From Pseudopedobacter alpinus (lineage in GTDB: Bacteria; Bacteroidota; Bacteroidia; Sphingobacteriales; Sphingobacteriaceae): 64,000 bases of DNA. Position numbers and translations under genes: made by a program. Numbering within the stretch: the first letter of the stretch is position 1; every line of letters begins with the position of its first letter. The DNA lies in the NCBI RefSeq assembly GCF_042684645.1, contig NZ_JBHULV010000008.1, forward strand, positions 124,001-188,000. Reading direction: 5' to 3'. Positions 8,979 to 18,244 of this stretch are shown here, piece after piece. The notes under the pieces are model-generated. The model saw only the letters and a program-made list of their open reading frames with translations, did no database searches and was not told where the DNA came from.

Positions 8979-9338
8979 ATGAAAAAGACTTTAATAATAG
9001 GAGCAACTCCAAACCCTAAACGTTATGCCAATAAGGCAGCAAATAGTTTGGTACTACATGGTCACCAGATAGTGAATGTTGGGATTAAAACTGGAGAAGC
9101 CGCTAACCAACCCATAGAAAAACCTGAAACTGTTTATACAGATATTGATACGATAACACTTTATGTAAATCCGGATAACCAGAAAGATTTGTATAACTAT
9201 ATTTTAGCTACCAAGCCAAAGCGCATCATTTTTAACCCCGGTACAGAAAACGCTGAATTAGAAGAAAAAGCTAATGCAGCAGGTATTGAAACTTTAGAAG
9301 CTTGTACTTTGGTAATGTTAGCTACTGGGCAGTATTAA
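8979..9338 (+). CDS. CoA-binding domain protein
   Basis: A 119-residue single-domain protein with a Rossmann-like CoA-binding fold. Seen: LIIGATPNPKRYANKAANSLVLHGH, IDTITLYVNPDNQ, and PKRIIFNPGTENAELEEKANAAGIETLEACTLVML, the pattern of COG1832-like proteins. The role is unknown, but the family binds CoA or a nucleotide. Removing the repeat copy B and one direct repeat would place this start codon 12 bases after the FAD oxidoreductase stop. Confidence 0.85.
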   Translation: MKKTLIIGATPNPKRYANKAANSLVLHGHQIVNVGIKTGEAANQPIEKPETVYTDIDTITLYVNPDNQKDLYNYILATKPKRIIFNPGTENAELEEKANAAGIETLEACTLVMLATGQY

Positions 9339-9369
9339 TTTAACTCCGTCTTTTCGACGATTTAGTCCT

Positions 9370-9402
9370 AGCAGGGTCTCTCTTTTCGAGGACCCTGTGC
9401 TA
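9370..9402 (+). other. Hairpin near the CoA-binding gene end
   Basis: CAGGGTC / GACCCTG arms separated by about 16 bases. There is no clear T tract, so it may or may not terminate transcription. Confidence 0.35.
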
Positions 9403-9405
9403 TTA

Positions 9406-9615
9406 AGATTAAAACAAGTCTGTTCTTTATGGAACAATGAATAACAGAAATGATATTTTTCAGTAATTGATATCATACAAGTATTAACAGATAGTAGTAT
9501 TCCTAAACGTTATTGGAGCGATTTAAAAAAGAAATTAGCAAAGGAAGGAAATCAATCGTACGATAAAATCGTACAATTGAAAATGATAGCGGAAGATGAT
9601 TTAATTTTTAAATAA
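9406..9615 (+). pseudogene. BRO-N domain relic 1 (phage antirepressor-like)
   Basis: In one frame the bases read SLWNNE-stop-QK-stop-YFSVIDIIQVLTDS, then IPKRYWSDLKKKLAKEGN and KIVQLKMIAEDD before a stop at 9613. Restoring the two stops gives the beginning of a BRO-N protein (IRSxWNxEExxWYFSVxDII). No start codon is left and the domain's second half is missing. The gene immediately downstream belongs to the same family, so this is a decayed tandem copy. Confidence 0.72.
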
Positions 9616-9623
9616 AAATACTT

Positions 9624-10007
9624 ATGACAAATTTGAAGTTATTTGAGAATAAGCAAATTCGTTCTGATTGGAATGAAGAAGAACAGGAGTGGTATTTTGC
9701 CGTGGTAGATGTTGTAGCAGTTTTAACCGATAGCGCAGATGCGAAAGACTATTGGTACCGCATGAAAAAGCGTGAAAAGGTTTCTGGTTTTGATTTATCG
9801 ACAATTTGTCGAAAACTCAAATTAGTAGCTAACGAGGGTAAAAAATATAAAACTGATTGCGCCACTAAACAAGGTCTTTTGCGTATCGTTCAATCAATAC
9901 CTTCGCCTAAAGCCGAACCTTTTAAACAATGGCTGGCACAAGTAGGTGCAGAACGTATTGCCGAAATAGAAAACCCAGAATTGGCACAAACTCGTATCAT
10001 TGATTGA
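9624..10007 (+). CDS. BRO-N domain protein, C-terminally truncated
   Basis: A 127-residue protein with a full BRO family N-terminal domain: IRSDWNEEEQEWYFAVVDVVAVLTDS, KDYWYRMKKREK, and the hallmark IPSPKAEPFKQWLAQVGAERI. Related full-length proteins in Bacteroidetes run to about 270 residues, so the C-terminal half is absent. After the stop, another frame continues with EEYEAYAGKLFSGFKK, which looks like a different gene's tail joined on. BRO-N proteins bind DNA in phages and mobile elements. It may still be expressed, but I think it is a remnant. Confidence 0.65.
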   Translation: MTNLKLFENKQIRSDWNEEEQEWYFAVVDVVAVLTDSADAKDYWYRMKKREKVSGFDLSTICRKLKLVANEGKKYKTDCATKQGLLRIVQSIPSPKAEPFKQWLAQVGAERIAEIENPELAQTRIID

Positions 10008-10083
10008 AGAGTATGAAGCTTATGCGGGGAAGCTTTTTTCGGGGTTTAAAAAGTAAAATAAATTATCATCTATTAAATTGAAT

Positions 10084-10951
10084 ATGAATAGGAAAACCCC
10101 CGGTGTTTACATCACCGAGCTAGAAAATATTGCTTTTACAAAAAATGCAGACGTCCTAGTTACACAAATTTCTTTATTGGTAGCAGATTTGAATCGCTAT
10201 ATGAAATCTGTAACGAATGTGCAAGGAAGATTTGGTGATATTGGCCACACTGGCAGAAGCGGATGGTTCACTTAGTGTAGCAGCTCAAAATAAAGTGGTG
10301 TTGCAATTGGTGAATATGCGTTATGGGCAAGAAGAGGGAAACGATATCGCTTTGATCGCAAAACTGTTGGTGACCATTAATTTTTTGGAACATTCAGTAT
10401 CCATCAATCACTTAACAAAAGTGGCTGATTACTTTCGGTTTATTAGTCCGCAAGGGAATATAAAGTATTTAACAGCTGACAGCGCAGAAGTGAAAATTGT
10501 GAACTTAGCTAAAACGCAAGCGGAGTGGGCAGCCTTGTTTCAGTCTTTAGGAACCACTTACAAACCGTCTTTAGCCTATCAATTAACAACAGTTTTACCC
10601 AAATTTGCACCCCTTAGTGTGAACTTAAATGGTGAGCCTTTTGTTTTGGTAAAGGATGCCATAAAAAGTAATGTGGATTTTCTGTTTCAGCAGTTTATTT
10701 TTGCACCGAATACCTATTCCACCTGGCTAAATATGGAGTATCTGGTGGATATTTATTTGTATGGCTTGTGGGAGGCAGGAGATTTAAAGGGTGAAACCGC
10801 TGCAGATGCTTATCGAGTACAGATTGGCTTGGGAAAAACAATGACTGCGGAAGATATCTTAAACAAAACAAGTAGGTTGGCCTTAACGGTTTGTTTGGAT
10901 GAACCCAACGATTTTACGCAATTGACTTTTAGTAGGCAATTGGCAGACTAA
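10084..10951 (+). pseudogene. Contractile-injection-system relic: tail-sheath ends enclosing a DUF4255 domain, frameshifted
   Basis: Three parts can be read. First, MNRKTPGVYITELE resembles the N-terminus of contractile tail-sheath proteins. Second, QISLLVADLNRYMKSV, then after a +1 frame change near 10217 EDLVILATLAEADGS and KVVLQLVNM to WAALFQSLGTTYKPSLAYQ, matches the DUF4255 (Pvc16-type tail terminator) pattern. Third, from about 10640, KDAIKSNVDFLFQQFIFAPN and AYRVQIGLGKTMTAEDILN match the sheath C-terminal domain. Neither gene is complete. No other injection-system genes are near. It looks like an internal deletion and rearrangement of adjacent sheath and DUF4255 genes. Confidence 0.7.
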
Positions 10952-11361
10952 ATAAAGTACCTGTTATGATATTTAAGGCTTAATAGAATTTAAGTGTTTT
11001 TAACTAAGATAACGTGAGTTTTGGTTCTGTCGGTTATCCAGCCTAAGCACTGGCCTTAATTGAGCTCTTTTCGCCCTTGTCCGCCAGCCGGCGGAGGAAA
11101 TGATGAAGAACTAATAGCACTAACATTGTAGCAAATGTCGCAGGCGAGAGTTTATTCATTTATATATTGTTTCTTGATAGCTTTCATGGGTTCGCTTCGC
11201 TCGGGTTTGGGAACTTTCTTTGGAAAAATCTCCAGTTAACATAATTTTAAGCAAGATGCTATTTATGGAAAAGAACCAAAACTCACATTAGGATTAAACC
11301 ACAAGATAGTTAAAGCGAGACCTGCTTTGACAAAAAAATAATCCAAATATGTTAACAATTT
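10952..11361. other. Intergenic region with repeat copy C and a possible gene tail
   Basis: Holds the repeat copy C (see 11068-11236), a 15-bp perfect inverted repeat (GTGAGTTTTGGTTCT at 11014-11028 and its complement at 11272-11286), and a short open frame after 11240 reading DAIYGKEPKLTLGLNHKIV and ending at a stop just before 11344. That frame has no start codon and may be the 3' end of a lost gene. I do not recognise it. Confidence 0.4.
11068..11236 (-). repeat. Interspersed repeat copy C, diverged, with a small GC palindrome
   Basis: Shares TTCGCCCTTGT, then GCAGGCGAGAGTTTATTCA, and CATGGGTTCGCTTCGCTCGGG with copy B in the same orientation. Where copy B has CTGGTGCGGAACAGATG, this copy carries TCCGCCAGCCGGCGGA (11080-11095), a palindrome almost identical to one inside each tRNA-derived repeat unit at 39.6-40.5 kb. 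Confidence 0.7.
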
Positions 11362-11396
11362 AAGCCTCTTCTGATTTTCAGGAGAGGCTTTTTTGT
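11362..11396 (+). terminator. Rho-independent terminator with no intact gene before it
   Basis: Stem AAGCCTCTTCTGA / TCAGGAGAGGCTT followed by TTTT. The nearest intact gene upstream ends at 10007, so this terminator probably belonged to a gene whose tail alone remains. Confidence 0.8.
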
Positions 11397-11587
11397 TTAT
11401 AGATAAACTAAAATTGAATAATTAGTAACCCATATTATTTTAAAACCTGTATCAGCAGAAACTGGGATAATAGCGTTTATAAGGGTTTAAATACTGTTTT
11501 TTTAAATTGAGTTGTTTTTGAGTTGCCTAATAATTTTACTTAATCACTCTTTTATTTACTTTCAACGATAATTAAATATGGGTTTAT

Positions 11588-11722
11588 ATGAAAAAGTATG
11601 TCCTCATCCTGTTCATTGTTTTTGCATTGCTAACAGGGTGGTTAATTTGGTGCTGGTATGAACGTCAATTGAATAAACTTGATCATGAAATTCAAGAAGA
11701 AGAATCGTCCATTATTCGCTAA
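11588..11722 (+). CDS. Small single-pass membrane protein, 44 residues
   Basis: Reads MKKYVLILFIVFALLTGWLI, then WCWYERQLNKLDHEIQEEES. It has one hydrophobic segment (residues 4-22) followed by a charged, probably helical tail. A start ATG and a clean stop are present. I do not recognise the protein. It lies alone between a terminator and the large secreted protein gene. Codon choice and the membrane-then-charged pattern suggest a real small protein, but there is no other support. Confidence 0.45.
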   Translation: MKKYVLILFIVFALLTGWLIWCWYERQLNKLDHEIQEEESSIIR

Positions 11723-11838
11723 TTCTCATCTTACTTTAAGATGATTAAAATTTATGAAGAATGAGAATATTTAATTGTAAAAATTCAATAAACAGGCTTT
11801 AAAGCTCAAATATAATTCAATAATAAATACAATATCAA

Positions 11839-14800
11839 ATGATGAAAAAACTACTACTATCCTGTATAATTTGTTTAACAAGCATTGCATTGTGGGCACA
11901 AATTGTTCCCAATGGCAATGGAATTGTTTATGTGAAGGCTACGGCGGTAGGTTCTGGCAACGGGAGTAACTGGGCAAATGCTACTGGTAATTTACAAAAT
12001 GCTATAAATGCCACAGGCGTTAGCAAAGTATATGTAGCGGCAGGTACTTATCAAACAGCTAGTGGGGTTTCCTATAACATGAAAAACGGTGTAGCTATTT
12101 ATGGTGGCTTTCCTAATACAGGAACACCTGTATTTGCAGACCGAAATACCACAGCAAATGAAACTATATTACAAGGAAATAATGCCTCGGTAATTAAAAA
12201 CTTAAATTTAGATGCTACTGCTGTTTTGGATGGGTTTACCATTACTGGTGGTAATGCTTTTGGAGCAAATGGCACAACATCAGCTGGTCCGCCTTTGTTT
12301 CCTGGATTTCCTGGCCCTGACATTGTTAAAAATGGAGAGAATGGTGTAGGCGGTGGGATTTATAATGAAAACTCCTCGGCCAGCTTTAGCAATCTTATCA
12401 TTAGCAACAATACTGCAAAAGGTGGTAATGGTTTTTTAGGTAATGGTTCTGGAACACCTGGTGCTGGTTTAGGTGGTGGAATGTATAATTCTAATTCATC
12501 GCCAACACTAACTTATGTAATTATAAAAAACAATACTGCTTTAGGAGGAAATTTTATAAGTGGTGGTGGTTTTGGTGGTGGTGGAGGTATTTTAAATACC
12601 AATTCATCTTCGCCTATTTTAACCAATGTGGTGCTAAGCGATAATACAGCCCAAAGTGGTGAAAATTTTGGCAGTGCAAATGGTGGTGCAATAAAAAATC
12701 AAACCTCTTCATCTCCTATATTAACCAATGTAACTATTGTAAATAATAAAGCACTCGTGGGGACTAATAATGGGGGGACACAAAATACAAATGGCGGAGC
12801 AATAATTAATGAGAATTCATCTAATCCTATCATTAGAAACTGTATTGTTTACGGAAATAATACAGGAATTACTAATTCTGCTTCTACCCCAGTAATTACG
12901 TATAGTTTAGTACAAGGTTTAGCTGCGGATGCAGTAAACCACAATATAGATGGAGTTAATGATCCATTGTTTACAAGCGTATCAGATTTTACTGTGAAAA
13001 TAGGTAGTCCGGCTGTTAATTTAGGTAACCATACCTATTATGCAGCAGGGCAAACTCCAAATCTTTCTGCCATTAATCTTGATTTAGCAGGAAATGTCCG
13101 TATCCAAAAAGGAAAAATTGATTTAGGTGCTTACGAAAGTCCTTTCGAGATCGTCATCAAACCAGATGCAAATGGTGTTATTTATGTTAAAACTTCTGCA
13201 ACAGGGTTAAGTAACGGTAGCAGCTGGGCAAATGCTACCGATAATGTGCAGGAAGCTATAAATGCCACAGGTGTTAGCAAAGTATATGTTGCGGCAGGTA
13301 CTTATCAAACAGCTAGTGGGATTTCCTATAACATGAAAAACGGTGTAGCTATTTATGGTGGTTTCCCTAATACAGGAACACCTGTATTTGCAGACCGCAA
13401 TACGACAGCAAATGAATCTATATTAAAAGGAAATAATGCCTCGGTAATTAAAAACTTAAATTTAGATGCTACTGCTGTTTTAGATGGTTTTACTGTTACT
13501 GGTGGTAATGCTTTTGGAGAAAACGGTACCATAACATCTCCTCCTTTCAACCCTATGAACCCAGGTAGTAATTTTCCTACCATTAGAAATGGAGGCAATG
13601 GTTATGGAGGGGGTATTTATAATGACCGTTCTTCAGCCACTTTTAATAATCTTATCATTAGAAATAATACCGCAAAGGGCGGGGATGGAGCTTTTAACGG
13701 TGCTTATAGTTCATTTCCTGGTAGTGGTTTTGGAGGTGGAATATATAATTCTAATTCGTCTCCCAAAATAACCAACGTAACTATTAAGGGCAATGAGGCT
13801 AATGGAGTTTCTTATATTAATGGTGGCTCCCATGGTTTTGGTGGAGGAATTTATAATACTGCATCTTCATCACCCATTTTAACCAATGTGATCGTTAGTA
13901 ATAACAAAGCCCAAGGTGGTTTTGGCGGTGCTGGTGGTTATGGCCAAGGTGGAGGCATCAATAATCAAGGTGCGTCTATACCTGTTTTAACCAATGTAAC
14001 TATTGCTAATAACTCGGCATTAACAAGTTCTTTTTTTAATAGTAATGGTGAGGGTGGTGCAATTTACAATGCGGGCTCTTCTAATCTTATAATTAAAAAC
14101 AGTATTATTTATGGAAATAATACAGGTGTACATAATAATTCTTCTTCACCTGTAATTACTTACAGTTTAGTACAAGGTTTAGCTGCCGATGCCACAAATT
14201 ATAATTTAGACGGCGCTACAAACCCTATGTTTGTGAGTTCATCAGATTATCAACTGCAGATTAATAGTGCGGCTATTAACAAAGGCAGTAACAGCTATTA
14301 TGCGGCAGCACAAACTCCAGACCTTTCTAGTATAACAACAGATATAGCAGGGAATACCCGTATTCAAAAAGTAAAAATAGATTTGGGAGCCTATGAAAGT
14401 CCTTATGATATGGCTTTAAAACCAGATGCAAATGGGATTGTTTATGTAAAAACCGCTTCAACAGGAACAGGAGATGGTAGCAGCTGGGCAAATGCTACTG
14501 GAGATTTGCAACAAGCTATACAACAAACCACTGCTAAAGTATATGTGGCGGCAGGTATTTATATGCCTAACTATACTCCTAATGATTTGACCCTACAAAC
14601 TCCTAAAAACAGAGATAATTCTTTTGTACTTAAAAATAACATCAAAATTTACGGAGGCTTTAGTGCTACAATGCCAGAAGCTAACCCAAGTTTAAGAGAT
14701 ACCAGCGCAAGCTCAACCAACAAGAGTATTTTGAGTGGAGATTTTGATGGAGATGATGTGGACATATTTGCTCATAATGCAGAAAACGCTAAACACGTAG

Positions 14801-16143
14801 TTTATGCTGAAGGTAATGTGGGTACAGCTTTGCTAAATGGTTTCACCATCAGCGGTGGAAATGCAGATGCTAGCTCAAGTGGTGGTGGAATATTTTTAAG
14901 CGGTAGCAATCCAACCTTAACTAACTTAACCGTTATAGGTAATCATGCTGCTAGCAATGGCGGTGGTATTTATAACAGATATAGTGGGACCAATAGCAAT
15001 CCTATCCTTATAAATGTAATCATCAGTGGTAACCAAGCTGGAAACATTGGTGGAGGAATTTATAATGATAGTGGAACAATTATCATCACAAATGCGATCA
15101 TTAGTGGAAACGTTGCAGGAGTATCTGGTGGGGGTTTACAAAACGGAGATGGAACAGTAACCATTACCAATTTAACCATGAGCGGCAATGCTGCTGCCAA
15201 TGGAGGAGGTTTATTTAACCATATTGGTAGCGTAAAAATTCGTAATAGCATCATATATGGCAATAGTTCTGGTGTTGATAATGGCGATTCAAAACCTATT
15301 ATTAGTTACAGCATATTACAAGGAAGTGGAGGCAGCAGTGCTTGGACAGCTAGCAAAGCAACCGATGGTGGAAATAACTTAGATGTTGACCCTATGTTTA
15401 CCAATGCACCAAATTTCTCTACAGCACCATTTATTGGCGGTGATTATACTTTACAATTAGCCAGTCCGGCTTTAAATACCGGTAGCAATACCTTTTATGC
15501 TGCCGGTCAAACACCAAGCCTAGTATTAATAACTACTGATTTAGCTGGTAAACCAAGGTTAAATACTATTGTTGATATGGGTGCTTATGAAAAAGAAAGT
15601 GCTTTACCTGTTAATTTACTAAGCTATACTGCAAAAGCCGAAGCCAATGGAGCGAGATTAAACTGGCAAACTGCAAGTGAGCAAAACAGCAAATTATTTA
15701 TCATTAGCCGCAGTATAGATGGTATAAACTTCGAAGCTATTGGTAATGTGAATGGAAAAGGTGATAGTAATAGTTTAAGCAATTACACTTTCTTAGATTT
15801 ATCAGCTTCAAAAGGCAATAACTACTATAAATTAGTTCAAGTAGATTTAGATGGTAAAGTAAAACAGTTAGGCGTTAAAGTAGTAAACCTTAGCTTAGCT
15901 CAAAGTAAGGAATTGCTAATTTATCCAAATCCAAGTACAACTATTGCTCATGTAAAATTTACTGCAGGAGTATATGAAAAAGTAGCTTTACTGGATTTAA
16001 GCGGCAGAATTTTACAAAGTAAATCTATTGGTAAAGAAAGTGATGTAATCAGCTTTAATTTAACACAGCTCAGTAGCGGTACTTACCTGATTAGGTTGAC
16101 TGGAAATAATGAAAGTGTTTCCAAATTATTGATTAAACAATAG
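11839..16143 (+). CDS. Large T9SS-exported parallel beta-helix surface protein with three repeated modules
   Basis: A 1434-residue secreted protein. Seen: a signal peptide (ending ALWAQ), then three modules of about 430 residues, each opening with GxVYVK-A-TGxGxGSSWANAT, running through right-handed beta-helix turns (GGGIYN, SSPTLTNVxIxNN, GNNTG) and closing with DLAGNxRIQKxKIDLGAYES, the choice-of-anchor Q pattern. After it come an Ig-like linker (LPVNLLSYTAKAE) and a type A sorting domain (LLIYPNPSTT to SKLLIKQ). Modules 1 and 2 are nearly identical over about 250 bases of DNA. Such proteins are adhesins or glycan-binding proteins by inference; no catalytic residues are recognised. Confidence 0.88.
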   Translation: MMKKLLLSCIICLTSIALWAQIVPNGNGIVYVKATAVGSGNGSNWANATGNLQNAINATGVSKVYVAAGTYQTASGVSYNMKNGVAIYGGFPNTGTPVFADRNTTANETILQGNNASVIKNLNLDATAVLDGFTITGGNAFGANGTTSAGPPLFPGFPGPDIVKNGENGVGGGIYNENSSASFSNLIISNNTAKGGNGFLGNGSGTPGAGLGGGMYNSNSSPTLTYVIIKNNTALGGNFISGGGFGGGGGILNTNSSSPILTNVVLSDNTAQSGENFGSANGGAIKNQTSSSPILTNVTIVNNKALVGTNNGGTQNTNGGAIINENSSNPIIRNCIVYGNNTGITNSASTPVITYSLVQGLAADAVNHNIDGVNDPLFTSVSDFTVKIGSPAVNLGNHTYYAAGQTPNLSAINLDLAGNVRIQKGKIDLGAYESPFEIVIKPDANGVIYVKTSATGLSNGSSWANATDNVQEAINATGVSKVYVAAGTYQTASGISYNMKNGVAIYGGFPNTGTPVFADRNTTANESILKGNNASVIKNLNLDATAVLDGFTVTGGNAFGENGTITSPPFNPMNPGSNFPTIRNGGNGYGGGIYNDRSSATFNNLIIRNNTAKGGDGAFNGAYSSFPGSGFGGGIYNSNSSPKITNVTIKGNEANGVSYINGGSHGFGGGIYNTASSSPILTNVIVSNNKAQGGFGGAGGYGQGGGINNQGASIPVLTNVTIANNSALTSSFFNSNGEGGAIYNAGSSNLIIKNSIIYGNNTGVHNNSSSPVITYSLVQGLAADATNYNLDGATNPMFVSSSDYQLQINSAAINKGSNSYYAAAQTPDLSSITTDIAGNTRIQKVKIDLGAYESPYDMALKPDANGIVYVKTASTGTGDGSSWANATGDLQQAIQQTTAKVYVAAGIYMPNYTPNDLTLQTPKNRDNSFVLKNNIKIYGGFSATMPEANPSLRDTSASSTNKSILSGDFDGDDVDIFAHNAENAKHVVYAEGNVGTALLNGFTISGGNADASSSGGGIFLSGSNPTLTNLTVIGNHAASNGGGIYNRYSGTNSNPILINVIISGNQAGNIGGGIYNDSGTIIITNAIISGNVAGVSGGGLQNGDGTVTITNLTMSGNAAANGGGLFNHIGSVKIRNSIIYGNSSGVDNGDSKPIISYSILQGSGGSSAWTASKATDGGNNLDVDPMFTNAPNFSTAPFIGGDYTLQLASPALNTGSNTFYAAGQTPSLVLITTDLAGKPRLNTIVDMGAYEKESALPVNLLSYTAKAEANGARLNWQTASEQNSKLFIISRSIDGINFEAIGNVNGKGDSNSLSNYTFLDLSASKGNNYYKLVQVDLDGKVKQLGVKVVNLSLAQSKELLIYPNPSTTIAHVKFTAGVYEKVALLDLSGRILQSKSIGKESDVISFNLTQLSSGTYLIRLTGNNESVSKLLIKQ

Positions 16144-16158
16144 GAAATCGTTTCAAAT

Positions 16159-16190
16159 ACAAAAAAGCCTCTTTTTAGAGGCTTTTTTGT
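16159..16190 (+). terminator. Terminator of the beta-helix protein gene
   Basis: Stem AAAAGCCTCT / AGAGGCTTTT with a TTTT loop and a T-rich tail, 16 bases after the stop codon. Confidence 0.9.
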
Positions 16191-16260
16191 TTTATAACAC
16201 TATCGTAAATATTTGAAGATTCTAAGAGCCTATTTAAAATTTATTGAATAACCTGAACTC

Positions 16261-16353
16261 GATTATTATTAAGCATTAATTTCCTTCTTTTAGTCAATGT
16301 ACAAACCTTATTTAACGTAAAATTCGCCCTTGTCTGGTGCGGTTGAGATAAAA
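16261..16353 (-). repeat. Interspersed repeat copy D, end fragment
   Basis: Matches the right end of copy E in inverted orientation: GATTATTATTAAGCATTAAT, TTCCTTCTTTTAGT, then AATTCGCCCTTGTCTGGTGC. The rest of the element is missing. The 364-base gap around it (16144-16507) otherwise holds only a terminator and the candidate promoter of the next gene. Confidence 0.65.
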
Positions 16354-16462
16354 ATTAAAAGCAATCCATCATCCTAAAGCACACAACTCGCTTATTGTCA
16401 TGTTTGTATGCGCTATCTTTGTCCGTAATATCATTTTCGTGGTGTATATTACCCAGTTTTAT

Positions 16463-16470
16463 TATATTTG
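16463..16470 (+). promoter_or_regulatory. Candidate -7 promoter box of the TPR/LuxR regulator
   Basis: TATATTTG fits the Bacteroidetes -7 consensus TAnnTTTG and lies 37 bases before the chosen start at 16508. A weak TTTC occupies the -33 area. A second match, TATCTTTG, lies at 16414-16421. Confidence 0.4.
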
Positions 16471-16507
16471 GCAACGTTCGGATATCCCAAATCACGCCAT
16501 CTATTTA

Positions 16508-18244
16508 ATGACACACCTTTACAAGCATCTTTTTAAAACATTAATACCTTTTTTGGTTTTTTACGGTTTTTTTTGTCAACCCTTATTGGCGCAAGCTAAG
16601 TATGAGCAGTTATTAAATAAAACCTTCGCACAAAGAATATTCCAGCTTAAAGCGATAATTGATGGAGATGTGGTGGACGTACCAGATTCGGCAGTTGCTT
16701 TTGCTAACATTGCTAAATTCAAAAAATTTGCACTAGCCCATAAAGATGAAGAGTTGATTTTAGAAGCAGATTTATTGGTGGGTTACTATGTAGTTTGGCA
16801 CAGAGGAGAAAATACTGCTTTGGTGGTTAAAACTTTAAAGACTATAATAGAAAAGGCAAATGGTGAGGACAATATAGTGATAGAGGCCAGGGCTAGAGCT
16901 TTACTAGCCAACTACTATTTTAGGGATAAAAACTATTATGAGCTAGGTTTTGAAGTGTATTTTGAACTCGAAAAATTTTTGGAAAAGGTGCCAGCAGCGC
17001 AATTGCCAGACAAACTGGTAATTACTTATTTAATTGGAGAGTGCTATTATTACTTTGGAGAATATGAAAAAGCTTTAGCATATAGTAAGAAGGCTGTAGC
17101 TTTAAAACCAGCGCTAATTAATAATGGAACTTATAATAATGCCCGTAATACTATTGGACTTTGCTACCAATTAATGGGGAAATTAGATTCTTCTGATTAT
17201 TATTTAAAAAAATTATTAAACAAAAATGACCCTAGTTATAACGCTGACTGGGAGGCGATTGCTAAAGGAAATTTAGGTTATAATTGCTACCTAAGGGGAG
17301 ATTACAAGCAGGCCGTCCCTTTATTAGAGGCTGATGTGAAAGCTGCTGTAGCGAGGTATGATTGGGGCTTGGCTTCTGGATCGTTAATTCCATTAGCCGA
17401 CATTTATTTAAAGTTAGGCTTGAGAGACAAAGCCGAAAAATTAGTCTTCCAAGCTAAAAGCTATGCCGAACTTTCTAAACAGTACCATCGTTACGCTACG
17501 TTATATCCGGTAATGAGTAAAATGTATGCCGCAAAAGGAGAGTTATCATTATCAAATCTCTATGTAGATTCTGCGATATATGTTAAAGACAGTTTGGCTA
17601 GAAAATTTAGTGCTATGCAATTATTTAGGGCTCAGCAAAAGTTAGCATTACAAAAACACCACTTAGAGCTAGATAAAGTGGTTTCGGATAAAAGGATGAA
17701 AACCTTTGAGCGTAATTTATTGCTAATGATTTTGGTAAGCTTAATCATATTAGCCATTTACGTTTATTATAACCAAACCAAAAGACATCAACAACAGGCG
17801 CTAATTGCAAACCTTGAACTTGAGAACAAAGAAAGAAAGCTAAAAGACCTTAAACAACAGCTATATGCTTTTGCAAATAATATCATCGAAAAAAAACAGC
17901 AGATAGAGTTGTTAGAGAAAGAGTTTGGTAAAATGAGTGATAATACGATACTTGAAAAACTAAGACAACATACTATTATTACTGATGAAGGTTGGGAGCG
18001 TTTTCGAATAATTTTTAGTCAGGTACATGTAGGCTACTTCCAGCGTTTAAAGGATAAAATACCAGATCTAACGCCTGCTGAAACCCGGTTTATGGCTTTA
18101 AATAAACTTCAATTATCCAATAAAGAGATGGCCGCTGTTTTGGGTATATCTATTCAGAGTGTGCGTAACATTAGGTCTCGTTTACTTAAAAAACTGAACT
18201 TACTAGATCAAGAAAGTTTTGAGGGTTTTGCGGATGAAATTTAA
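16508..18244 (+). CDS. TPR-containing membrane sensor with LuxR-type DNA-binding domain
   Basis: A 578-residue one-component regulator. The ATG at 16508 was chosen because it gives a proper signal peptide (MTHLYKHLF to PLLAQ), while the longer frame from 16400 does not. Order: signal peptide, TPR repeats on the periplasmic side (residues about 100-380), a transmembrane segment (LLLMILVSLIILAIYVYY), a coiled coil, and a C-terminal helix-turn-helix (LTPAETRFMALNKLQLSNKE, then MAAVLGISIQSVRNIRSRLL). This layout is common in Bacteroidetes and has no receiver domain. Targets are unknown. The preceding surface protein gene is a plausible but unproven one. Confidence 0.85.
   Translation: MTHLYKHLFKTLIPFLVFYGFFCQPLLAQAKYEQLLNKTFAQRIFQLKAIIDGDVVDVPDSAVAFANIAKFKKFALAHKDEELILEADLLVGYYVVWHRGENTALVVKTLKTIIEKANGEDNIVIEARARALLANYYFRDKNYYELGFEVYFELEKFLEKVPAAQLPDKLVITYLIGECYYYFGEYEKALAYSKKAVALKPALINNGTYNNARNTIGLCYQLMGKLDSSDYYLKKLLNKNDPSYNADWEAIAKGNLGYNCYLRGDYKQAVPLLEADVKAAVARYDWGLASGSLIPLADIYLKLGLRDKAEKLVFQAKSYAELSKQYHRYATLYPVMSKMYAAKGELSLSNLYVDSAIYVKDSLARKFSAMQLFRAQQKLALQKHHLELDKVVSDKRMKTFERNLLLMILVSLIILAIYVYYNQTKRHQQQALIANLELENKERKLKDLKQQLYAFANNIIEKKQQIELLEKEFGKMSDNTILEKLRQHTIITDEGWERFRIIFSQVHVGYFQRLKDKIPDLTPAETRFMALNKLQLSNKEMAAVLGISIQSVRNIRSRLLKKLNLLDQESFEGFADEI

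Noticed and set aside
10217..10951. An independent 244-residue gene starting at ATG 10217
   Set aside because: The sequence before it in the other frame continues the same domain, so the ATG is internal and the two frames are one frameshifted relic.
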